Shown: positions 14,494 through 21,324 of the stretch, piece after piece
How positions within the stretch are numbered: position 1 is the first letter of the stretch
Layout of the letters: each line of letters begins with the position of its first letter
Assembly: GCA_041477795.1 (NCBI GenBank)
Contig: JBGOUY010000033.1
Span: forward strand, 1-21,324
Length of the DNA stretch: 21,324 nt
Reading direction: 5' to 3'
DNA from: DATFMP01 sp041477795
GTDB taxonomy: Bacteria; SAR324; JACQKK01
Translations under genes and position numbers: made by a program
Notes under the pieces: generated by a model
Seen by the model: only the letters and a program-made list of their open reading frames with translations
Told to the model about the DNA's origin: nothing
The model's database searches: none

Positions 14494-16857
14494 GTGTCCG
14501 TGATCGCTCAGCAGCCGCGCAACCCAGCCCCGGGCGGGCCTGGCCTGCCGCGCGCCGCACCCGCGGCGCCCGGAGTGCAACGCGTGCGCCTGCGCGTGCA
14601 GGGCACGGTGCAGGGCGTGGGCTTCCGCCCGTTCGTGCATACCCTGGCCGGAGCCTGCGGCCTGGGCGGATTTGTGTACAACGACGCGGAGGGCGTGCGC
14701 ATCGAGCTGGAAGGGGCGCCGGTGGCGCTGGCGGCCTTCCAGACGCGACTGCGCGCGGAGTTGCCGCCGTTGGCGCGCATCGAGGCGCTGCACGGCGAGG
14801 AGATGGCGCCGCTGGGCGAGCGCGCGTTCCGCATCGAGGCCAGCCGGGGCGCTCTGCAGCGCTTCACGCTGATCTCGCCGGACGTGGCCACCTGTCCCAC
14901 CTGTCTGGAGGAGCTGCGCACCGCGGGCAACCGCCGCCATCGCCACCCGTTCATCAATTGCACGCACTGCGGCCCGCGCTTCACGCTGATCCGGGACATC
15001 CCCTACGACCGCGTCAACACGACCATGGCCGCGTTCCCCCTGTGCCCGGACTGCGAAGGCGAGTACCGCGATCCCGCCGACCGGCGCTTCCACGCGGAGC
15101 CGACGGCCTGTCCGCACTGCGGGCCGCAGTTGCGCCTGCTGGATGCGGCCGGACGCGCGCTGGCCGGGGAGCCCCTGGCGGGGGCCGTGGCCCGCCTGCG
15201 CGCCGGGGGCATCGTGGCGGTCAAGGGCATCGGCGGCTTTCACCTGGCCTGCGCTGCGCGGGATGCGGCCGCAGTCGCCGAGCTGCGGCGCCGCAAGCAG
15301 CGCGACGACAAGCCGTTTGCCGTGATGGTGGCGGACCTGGCGCAGGCTCGCCGCCTGTGCCTCGTCGATGAACGCGCCGCCGCCCTGCTGGAGGCGCCGG
15401 CGCGGCCCATCGTGCTGCTGCCGCGCCGCGCCGACGCGGACGTGGCCGAGGCCGTGGCGCCGGGCTTCCGCGAGCTGGGCCTGCTGCTGCCCTATACCCC
15501 GCTGCACCACCTGCTGCTGGGCGATAGCGGCCTGGCGCTGGTGATGACGAGCGGCAACCGCAGCGACGAGCCCATTGCCTACCGCGACGAGGAGGCGCTG
15601 GCGCGGCTGGCTCCGCTGGTCGATGCGTTCTTGCTGCACGACCGCGCCATCCACGTGCGCTGCGACGACTCGGTGCTGCGGCCCGGGCCGGCGGCGCCGC
15701 AACTGCTGCGCCGGTCGCGGGGCTATGTGCCGGCGCCGCTGCGCCTGCAGCGCGCCTTCGCGCGGCCGCTGCTGGCTTGCGGGGGCGAGCTGAAGAACAC
15801 GTTCTGCCTCGTGCGCGACCGCTTCGCGTTCATCAGCCCGCACATCGGCGACCTGGACAACGAGGAGACCTATGCCTCGTTCGTGGCGGGCATCGAGCAT
15901 TTCCGGCGCCTGTTCCAGATCGAGCCCGAGGTGATCGTGCACGACCTGCACCCGGACTATCTCTCCACCCGCTACGCCCTGGAACGCGCGGGCGAGGCGG
16001 AACGGGTCGGCGTGCAGCACCACCACGCGCACGTGGCCAGCGCCATGGCGGACAACGACCTGGAGGGCCCCGTCATCGGCGTGGCCTTCGACGGCACGGG
16101 CTACGGCACGGACGGGCGCCTGTGGGGCGGCGAGTTCCTCATCGCCGACTACGCCGGCTTCCAGCGCGCCGCGCACTGGAGCTACTTCCCGCTGCCGGGC
16201 GGGGCGCAGGCCATCCGCGAGCCCTGGCGCGTGGCCCAGGCGCTGTTGGGCCAAGCCTTCGGCGCGGAGGCAGAAGGGCTGCTGCCGCGGCTGCTGCCCG
16301 CCATCGCCCCGGCGCAGACGCGGGTGCTGACGCAGATGATCCAACGCGGCTTCAACACGCCGCTCAGCAGCGGCGTAGGGCGACTGTTCGACGCCGCGGC
16401 GGCGCTGCTCACCGGGCGCACGCGCGTCACCTTCGAGGGCCAGGCCGCTATCGAGCTGGAGCAGCGCGCGGAGCCCCGCGTCAGCGACGGCTTTGCGCTG
16501 GAGCTGGGCGGCCCTCCGGCGGACGGCCAGCCCTGGCCGCTGCCCAGCGCGGCCCTGCTGGGGGCACTGGCCCGCGGACTGCTGGACGGGCAGGCGCCGG
16601 GCGTGCTGGCCGCGCGGTTCCACAACACCCTGGCCGAGGCCGTGGGCGAGGTCTGTGCCCAGCTCTCAGCGCGCCACGGGCTGCGCCGCGTCGTGCTGAG
16701 CGGCGGCGTGTTCCAGAACTCCCTGCTGCTGGGCCGCGCGCTGGCCGCGTTGGAGCGGCGGGGGCTGCAGGTCTTCACACAGCGCCGGGTGCCCGCCAAC
16801 GACGGCGGCCTTGCACTCGGCCAAGCCATGATCGGGGGTACGTTGCGATGTGCCTAG
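14494..16857 (+). CDS. hypF: carbamoyltransferase HypF
   Basis: 787 aa, makes the thiocyanate precursor of the active-site cyanides from carbamoyl phosphate and passes it to HypE. Domains in order: acylphosphatase (QGVGFRPF at 40-47), a double zinc-finger region from C134 with the exact C-x2-C-x18-C-x2-C-x24-C-x2-C-x18-C-x2-C spacing, a YrdC-like nucleotide-binding domain (GIVAVKGIGGFHLAC, MTSGNRSDEP), and a Kae1-like domain (VQHHHAHVASAM, FDGTGYGTDG, LSGGVFQNSLL). The start is GTG 14494 with GAGGGGGA upstream; an earlier in-frame GTG at 14473 would overlap hypA. The first 27 residues are a Pro/Ala-rich lead. It overlaps hypC by 10 nt. Confidence 0.96.
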   Translation: MSVIAQQPRNPAPGGPGLPRAAPAAPGVQRVRLRVQGTVQGVGFRPFVHTLAGACGLGGFVYNDAEGVRIELEGAPVALAAFQTRLRAELPPLARIEALHGEEMAPLGERAFRIEASRGALQRFTLISPDVATCPTCLEELRTAGNRRHRHPFINCTHCGPRFTLIRDIPYDRVNTTMAAFPLCPDCEGEYRDPADRRFHAEPTACPHCGPQLRLLDAAGRALAGEPLAGAVARLRAGGIVAVKGIGGFHLACAARDAAAVAELRRRKQRDDKPFAVMVADLAQARRLCLVDERAAALLEAPARPIVLLPRRADADVAEAVAPGFRELGLLLPYTPLHHLLLGDSGLALVMTSGNRSDEPIAYRDEEALARLAPLVDAFLLHDRAIHVRCDDSVLRPGPAAPQLLRRSRGYVPAPLRLQRAFARPLLACGGELKNTFCLVRDRFAFISPHIGDLDNEETYASFVAGIEHFRRLFQIEPEVIVHDLHPDYLSTRYALERAGEAERVGVQHHHAHVASAMADNDLEGPVIGVAFDGTGYGTDGRLWGGEFLIADYAGFQRAAHWSYFPLPGGAQAIREPWRVAQALLGQAFGAEAEGLLPRLLPAIAPAQTRVLTQMIQRGFNTPLSSGVGRLFDAAAALLTGRTRVTFEGQAAIELEQRAEPRVSDGFALELGGPPADGQPWPLPSAALLGALARGLLDGQAPGVLAARFHNTLAEAVGEVCAQLSARHGLRRVVLSGGVFQNSLLLGRALAALERRGLQVFTQRRVPANDGGLALGQAMIGGTLRCA

Positions 16858-17081
16858 CCATTCCGGCCCGCGTCGTCTCGCTGGACGGCGCCATGGCCAA
16901 GGTGGAGGTGGCCGGGGTGACCCGCACCGCCTCGACGCATCTGCTGGAGGGCGTGCAGGTGGGCGACTACCTGCTGATTCATGCCGGCTTCGCGCTCAGC
17001 CGCGTGGATGACCAGGAAGCGCAGGAGACCCTGCGTCTGCTGGAACAGATGGGCGAGCTGGAACCGGGCGCGCTCGGCTGA
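16848..17081 (+). CDS. hypC: hydrogenase assembly chaperone HypC
   Basis: 77 aa. It begins MCLAIPARV; Cys2 is the essential residue that carries the Fe(CN)2CO unit with HypD and delivers it to the large-subunit precursor. The length and beta-barrel pattern (KVEVAGVTRTAS, VGDYLLIHAGFAL) fit HypC/HupF. The C-terminal helix is acidic. Only one HypC-type gene is seen in the locus, so it would have to serve both Fe-carrier and large-subunit chaperone roles unless a second copy lies outside. The start overlaps hypF by 10 nt, indicating translational coupling. Confidence 0.96.
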   Translation: MCLAIPARVVSLDGAMAKVEVAGVTRTASTHLLEGVQVGDYLLIHAGFALSRVDDQEAQETLRLLEQMGELEPGALG

Positions 17082-17104
17082 GCGCGCGGCATGGGAGAAG
17101 CCAC

Positions 17105-18208
17105 ATGAAATACATGGACGAGTTCCGCGACCCCGTGCTGGCGCGCCGGCTGGTGGGGGAAATCCGCGAGCTGGCGCGCAAGCCGGTGCGCATCATGGAG
17201 ATCTGCGGCGGGCACACCGCCGTGATCTTCAAGTACGGCATCCACAAGATGGTGCCGCCGCAGATCGAGTTCATCCACGGGCCGGGCTGCCCGGTCTGCG
17301 TCTCGCCGCGGGAGAAGGTCGACCTGGCGATCCAGCTTGCCTGGCAGGACAACGTGATCCTGACCACCTTCGCGGACATGATCCGCGTGCCCGGCTCGCG
17401 CTCCTCCCTGCAGCATGAGCAGGCACGCGGCGCCGACGTGCGCATGGTCTACTCCTCGCTGGACGCGCTGGAGATCGCGCGGGCCAACCCGCAGCGCCAC
17501 GTGGTGTTCTTCGCCATCGGCTTCGAGACCACCGCGCCGACCAACGCCATGGCGGTGCTGCTGGCGCGCGAGCGGGGGCTGACGAACTTCTCGATCTTCT
17601 CCAATCACGTCACCGTGCCGCCTGCCGTGCGCGCCATCCTGGACGCGCCGGAGGTGCGACTGGACGCGTTCATCGCGCCCGGGCACGTGAGCCTGGTCAC
17701 CGGCAACCGCATCTACCGCTTCATCCCCCGGGAATACGGCAAGGCGGTCGTCACCTCCGGCTTCGAACCGCTCGACCTGCTGCAGTCCACGCTCATGATC
17801 CTGCGCCAGTTGCGCGACGGACGTCCCACGGTGGAGAACCAGTACCGCCGCGCCGTTACGGAACAAGGCAACCTGCGCGCCCAGGCGGCAGTGCGGACGG
17901 TGTTCGAACCCTGCGACATGAGCTGGCGCGGGTTGGGGATCATCCCCGGCAGCGGGCTCAAGGTGCGCGCCGCATTTGCGGAACACGACGCGGAACGGCG
18001 CTTCACGCTGGAGCCCCCGGCGGCCAGCAAGGACCCCAAGGCCTGCGAATGCGGGGACATCCTGCGCGGGCTGAAGTCGCCCTGGGACTGCCGCGTGTTC
18101 GGCACGGCCTGCACGCCTGAAAAACCGCTGGGCGCCTGCATGGTGTCCTCCGAAGGCGCCTGCGCCGCCTACTATCACTACGGCCGCCAATGGGCGGCCA
18201 CGGGCTGA
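17105..18208 (+). CDS. hypD: hydrogenase formation protein HypD
   Basis: 367 aa, the Fe-S scaffold on which the iron with two cyanides and one CO is assembled together with HypC and HypE. Motifs in order: EICGGHTAVIFKYG with the catalytic Cys, GPGCPVCVSP, GFETTAPTNA, IAPGHVSLVTG, and a C-terminal cluster-binding set (ACECGDILRG, CRVFGTACTPEKPLGACMVSSEGACAAYY). The ATG at 17105 has GGGAG about 8 nt upstream and lies 23 nt after hypC. It is 8 nt from hypE. Confidence 0.96.
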   Translation: MKYMDEFRDPVLARRLVGEIRELARKPVRIMEICGGHTAVIFKYGIHKMVPPQIEFIHGPGCPVCVSPREKVDLAIQLAWQDNVILTTFADMIRVPGSRSSLQHEQARGADVRMVYSSLDALEIARANPQRHVVFFAIGFETTAPTNAMAVLLARERGLTNFSIFSNHVTVPPAVRAILDAPEVRLDAFIAPGHVSLVTGNRIYRFIPREYGKAVVTSGFEPLDLLQSTLMILRQLRDGRPTVENQYRRAVTEQGNLRAQAAVRTVFEPCDMSWRGLGIIPGSGLKVRAAFAEHDAERRFTLEPPAASKDPKACECGDILRGLKSPWDCRVFGTACTPEKPLGACMVSSEGACAAYYHYGRQWAATG

Positions 18209-18216
18209 GGAGCGCC

Positions 18217-19251
18217 ATGGACCACAGCGTGCACAGGCCCAGCGGCACCGAGGTGCTGCTGGCACACGGCAGCGGGGGACGCAGCATGCACCAGTTGGTG
18301 GATGGGCTGATCATCCCGCATCTGAACAATCCGCTGCTCGCGCGGATGGACGACCAGGCCGTGCTGGACATCAGTGGCGTGCGGCTGGGCTTCACGACGG
18401 ACTCGTTCGTCGTGGATCCGCTCTTCTTCCCCGGCGGGGACATCGGGGCCTTGGCGGTCAACGGCACCGTGAACGACCTGGCGATGGGTGGCGCACGGCC
18501 GCTTTACCTCAGCCTGGCCCTGATCCTGGAGGAGGGCTTCGCGCTGGCGGAGCTGGAGCGCATCCTGCTCTCGATCCGCGGCGCGGCCGAGGCCTGCGGC
18601 GTGCAGATCGTCACGGGCGACACCAAGGTCGTGCACCGCGGCAGCGCGGACAAGCTCTTCATCAATACCGCCGGCGTGGGCGTGATCGCGGGAGAGACCC
18701 GCATCACCTGTTCAGGCGCGGCGGTGGGCGACCGGATCCTGCTCAGCGGCACCCTGGGCGATCACGGCATGGCCATCATGTCCCGCCGCGAGGGCTTCCA
18801 GTTCGAGGCGCCCATCGAGAGCGATACGGCCCCCCTCTGGTCGCTGGTGGAGGCCATGCTGGCGGCGGCGCCGGGCGCCATCCATGCCATGCGCGACCCC
18901 ACGCGCGGCGGCCTGGCCAGCGCGGTGAACGAGATCGCCCAGCATTCCGCCGTGGGCATGCGCCTGCAGGAGCAGGCGATCCCCGTGCGCGAGCCGGTGC
19001 GCGGAGCCTGCGAGATGCTCGGTCTGGACCCCCTCTACGTGGCCAACGAAGGCAAGCTGATCGCCCTGGTGCACCCGGCGCACGCCGAGCGCGTGCTGGC
19101 CGCCGCGCAGTCGCACCCGCTGGGCCGCGACGCGCGCCTGATCGGCACGGTGGTGGAGGATGCGGAGCACCTGGTGGTGCTGGACACGGCCTTCGGCGGC
19201 AGCCGGATCGTGGACCTGCTGGCCGGCGATCCCCTGCCGCGCATCTGTTGA
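18217..19251 (+). CDS. hypE: hydrogenase expression/formation protein HypE
   Basis: 344 aa, ATP-dependent dehydratase of the PurM/SelD family. It turns the thiocarboxamide on its own C-terminal Cys into thiocyanate. The N-terminal LLAHGSGGRSMHQL and TTDSFVVDP, then VNGTVNDLAMGGA, form the ATP site. DPTRGGLASAVNEIA is the usual late motif. The protein ends in LPRIC, with the terminal Cys needed for cyanide transfer. The ATG at 18217 is preferred (GAGGAG upstream, just after the hypD stop); the in-frame ATG at 18190 lies inside hypD. Confidence 0.96.
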   Translation: MDHSVHRPSGTEVLLAHGSGGRSMHQLVDGLIIPHLNNPLLARMDDQAVLDISGVRLGFTTDSFVVDPLFFPGGDIGALAVNGTVNDLAMGGARPLYLSLALILEEGFALAELERILLSIRGAAEACGVQIVTGDTKVVHRGSADKLFINTAGVGVIAGETRITCSGAAVGDRILLSGTLGDHGMAIMSRREGFQFEAPIESDTAPLWSLVEAMLAAAPGAIHAMRDPTRGGLASAVNEIAQHSAVGMRLQEQAIPVREPVRGACEMLGLDPLYVANEGKLIALVHPAHAERVLAAAQSHPLGRDARLIGTVVEDAEHLVVLDTAFGGSRIVDLLAGDPLPRIC

Positions 19252-19307
19252 ACGGGCGGCCCGCGCGGCCGCGCCCCATTGAATCCAAGCGAGCGGAGAA
19301 CGCCTCC

Positions 19308-20108
19308 ATGTGTGGCACCTGCGGATGCGGACAACCCGATGCGGTGCACGCTCCTGTGCACGAGCACGATCACAGCCATGGCCTTGCGCATGGGCACGAG
19401 CACGCCCACAGCCCTGCTCGCGGACCTGCCCACGGGGACGCCGAGGCCCGGCGCGTGCAGGTCGAGGCGGACCTGCTCGGCAAGAACAACCACATCGCCG
19501 CCCACATCCGGGAGTGGCTGGAAGCCGAGCGCATCCTCGCCCTCAACTTCGTCAGCTCCCCCGGCGCCGGCAAGACGACGCTGCTGGAACGCACCCTGCG
19601 CGACCTGGGCGGGGAGCTGCGCTTCTACGTGATCGAGGGCGACCAGCAGACGGACAACGACGCGCGGCGCATCGCCGCCACGGGCGCGCCGGTGCTCCAG
19701 GTCAATACGGGCGCGATGTGCCATCTGGACGCGGGCATGGTGCACGGGGCGCTGCACCGCCTGGAGCCGTGCGCCGGCGCCGTGCTGGCCATCGAGAACG
19801 TGGGCAACCTGGTCTGCCCCTCGGTGTTCGACCTGGGCGAGGCGGCCAAGGTGCTCGTCTCCAGCGTGACCGAAGGGGAGGACAAGCCGCTCAAGTATCC
19901 CTACATGTTCCGCGCGGCGCAGTTGGTGCTGCTGAACAAGATGGACCTGGCGCCCCACGTGGACTTCGACGTGGCGGCCTTCCGGGACCATGCGCTGCGG
20001 GTCAATGGCGAGTTGCAGATCCTGGAGCTGTCGGCGCGCTCGGGCGAGGGCCTGGCTGCCTGGTATGACTGGCTGCGCGTCCGGCGTGCCGCCCTGCCGC
20101 CGCTCTGA
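19308..20108 (+). CDS. hypB: hydrogenase nickel incorporation protein HypB
   Basis: 266-aa GTPase that drives nickel insertion with HypA. The N-terminus has the high-affinity CGTCGCG metal motif, then a His-rich stretch (about 18-43) likely for Ni storage. The GTPase domain has P-loop SSPGAGKTT (83-91), the EGDQQTDND metal/switch region, NTGAMCHLD with the conserved Cys and His, and NKMD for guanine. The ATG at 19308 follows GGAG and fits the N-terminal motif; 56 nt separate it from hypE. Placement after hypE rather than after hypA is unusual compared with the common hypAB order. Confidence 0.96.
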   Translation: MCGTCGCGQPDAVHAPVHEHDHSHGLAHGHEHAHSPARGPAHGDAEARRVQVEADLLGKNNHIAAHIREWLEAERILALNFVSSPGAGKTTLLERTLRDLGGELRFYVIEGDQQTDNDARRIAATGAPVLQVNTGAMCHLDAGMVHGALHRLEPCAGAVLAIENVGNLVCPSVFDLGEAAKVLVSSVTEGEDKPLKYPYMFRAAQLVLLNKMDLAPHVDFDVAAFRDHALRVNGELQILELSARSGEGLAAWYDWLRVRRAALPPL

Positions 20109-20128
20109 CATCCGGCCGCGGCCGGATG
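20109..20128. terminator. terminator-like palindrome after hypB
   Basis: Twenty-base perfect palindrome immediately after the hypB stop: arms CATCCGGCC and GGCCGGATG around GC. It lies in the 75-bp spacer between hypB and the convergent glycogen synthase gene, so it may end transcription from both sides. No T tract is present. Confidence 0.5.
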
Positions 20129-20183
20129 CATGATCCATGGTTCAGCCACAGCCGCCCGCGCCTGGGCGGTCGCAGCGGCACGT

Positions 20184-21324
20184 TCAGCCATTCCTGGCGC
20201 GAGGGTCGCTCCACCCGCCTGGAGTTGACGCGGCGGCCTGGCACAAGGAGCGGAACAGCTCGCGGTACTGGCGCGCCGAGGCATCCCAGCTGAAGTCGCG
20301 CTGCATGGCGCGGCGCTGCAACGCCTGCCACTGCGCGGGCTGGCGGTAGGCGCGGATCGCACGGGTGACGGCGGCGGCGAGGGCGGCCGCGCTGGCCTCG
20401 CCAAAGACGAAGCCCGTGCCGTCCTCGGGCCGGCTGGCATCCAGCACGGTATCGGCCAGCCCGCCGGTCTGCCGCACGATGGGCAACGTCCCGTAGCGCA
20501 TGGCGCACATCTGCGTCAGGCCGCACGGCTCGAAGCGCGACGGCACCAGGAACGCGTCGCAGCCGGCCTGAATGCGGTGCGCGAAGGCCTCGTCGTAGCC
20601 GATGCGCACGTGCAGCCTGCGGGGATGGGCCGCGGCCGCCGCCAGCAAGACGGCTTCGAGAGGCCGCTCGCCCGTGCCGAGCACCACCGCTTGGGCGCCC
20701 TGGGCGAGCAGCTCCGGCAGCGCTTCCAGCAGCAGATCCAGCCCCTTCTGCGGCGTGAGCCGCCCAATCACGCCCAGCAACGGCGCCTGAGCGGCCGCTT
20801 CCAGCCCGGTCTCGCGCTGCAGGGCGGCCTTGTTGGGCGGCTTGCCCTGCAGGCGCCCGGCCGTGTAGGTGTGCGCGATGTGGGGGTCGGCGCCGGGGTC
20901 CCAGACGTGCGTGTCGATTCCGTTGAGGATGCCGCTGAAGCGCGCGCCCTTGGCGGCCAGCACGCCCTCCATGCCCGCCCCGCCCCCCGGCGTGAGCAGT
21001 TCGCGCGCGTAGGTGGGGCTGACCGTATTGACCCCATCGGCGTAGTGCAGGCCCGCCTTGAGGAAGGACAGGTGGCCGTAGTACTCCGCGCCCGCCGTCG
21101 TGAAGCTCTCCGGCGGCAAGCCCACCGCCGCCAGCGCCGACGCGGGGTAGAGGCCCTGGTAGAGCACGTTGTGCAGCGTGAACACGCTGGCGGGGCGGCG
21201 CCCGGCGCGCAGCGCCAGGTACGCGGGCGCCAGGCCGGCTTGCCAATCGTGCGCGTGCAGGACGTCCGGGCGCCACCCGTAGGCCGCCCCGGCCTCGCAC
21301 ACGATGGCTGCCGCGCGCGCCAGC
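20184..21324 (-). CDS. glgA: glycogen synthase (N-terminus beyond window edge)
   Basis: 380 residues of a GT5 glycogen/starch synthase, which extends alpha-1,4-glucan chains from ADP-glucose. The frame is open to the right edge; the N-terminal KxGGL loop is not in the window. Visible motifs: DVLHAHDWQAGLAP, VFTLHNVLYQG, VSPTYARELLTP, GILNGIDTHVWDP, GVIGRLTPQKGLDLL, and in the C-terminal fold PSRFEPCGLTQMCAMRYGTLPIVRQTGGLADTV, which includes the catalytic Glu and the second GGL. The FSWDASARQYRELF ending is typical. It converges on hypB and is not part of the hydrogenase locus. Confidence 0.95.
   Translation of the reverse strand, partial: LARAAAIVCEAGAAYGWRPDVLHAHDWQAGLAPAYLALRAGRRPASVFTLHNVLYQGLYPASALAAVGLPPESFTTAGAEYYGHLSFLKAGLHYADGVNTVSPTYARELLTPGGGAGMEGVLAAKGARFSGILNGIDTHVWDPGADPHIAHTYTAGRLQGKPPNKAALQRETGLEAAAQAPLLGVIGRLTPQKGLDLLLEALPELLAQGAQAVVLGTGERPLEAVLLAAAAAHPRRLHVRIGYDEAFAHRIQAGCDAFLVPSRFEPCGLTQMCAMRYGTLPIVRQTGGLADTVLDASRPEDGTGFVFGEASAAALAAAVTRAIRAYRQPAQWQALQRRAMQRDFSWDASARQYRELFRSLCQAAASTPGGWSDPRARNG

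Noticed and set aside
14473..14494. Earlier GTG start for hypF at 14473
   Set aside because: It lies within hypA and lacks a ribosome-binding site, whereas GTG 14494 has GAGGGGGA at good spacing.
14227..16623. 798-codon minus-strand open frame opposite hypF
   Set aside because: Shadow of hypF; no family motif, composition typical of an antisense GC-rich frame.
1..21324. CRISPR array, rRNA, or phage genes
   Set aside because: No regularly spaced direct repeats, rRNA signatures or phage structural genes were seen.

Overview
This window is very GC-rich, compactly coded proteobacterial DNA. Gene content points to a beta- or gammaproteobacterium able to oxidise hydrogen: a membrane-bound [NiFe] hydrogenase, FNR-type operators, and polyphosphate and glycogen enzymes. 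A tRNA-Pro remnant resembles betaproteobacterial tRNA-Pro(UGG), but the genus cannot be fixed from sequence alone.

Left part (1-7700): a leftward Glu/Leu/Phe/Val dehydrogenase cut by the window edge; a small unknown protein; a hairpin-rich convergent spacer; an OsmC-family protein with a tRNA-Pro 3'-half fragment just upstream; then a rightward cluster of an atypical pyruvate kinase, a two-domain PPK2-type polyphosphate:AMP phosphotransferase, a CHAD-domain protein and a SixA phosphatase. The last four look like a phosphoryl-transfer/polyphosphate group.

Central and right part (7900-20130): a leftward nickel-transporter-like membrane protein with a His-rich loop faces a rightward hydrogenase locus across 336 bp. 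That spacer holds two FNR-like boxes exactly 22 bp apart and a -10-like hexamer at the class II position. The locus encodes the Tat-exported small subunit, large subunit, cytochrome b and maturation protease, then hypA-hypF-hypC-hypD-hypE-hypB. The small subunit has all six proximal-cluster cysteines of O2-tolerant (group 1d) hydrogenases, with spacing identical to Ralstonia MBH and E. coli Hyd-1. The transporter would supply Ni, HypA/HypB deliver it, HypC/D/E/F build Fe(CN)2CO, the protease trims the large subunit, and cytochrome b passes electrons to quinone.

An IS630-family element (12986-14104) with TA target duplication sits in the protease stop codon. It changed TAG to TAA without altering the protein, but separates the structural genes from the hyp genes. 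Its transposase is split over two frames at a run of seven A.

The window ends in a leftward, truncated glycogen synthase converging on hypB. The hydrogenase families themselves are known; the second-look items are the regulatory layout, the stop-codon IS insertion, the missing HyaE/HyaF-type chaperones, the tRNA remnant and the unusual pyruvate kinase.
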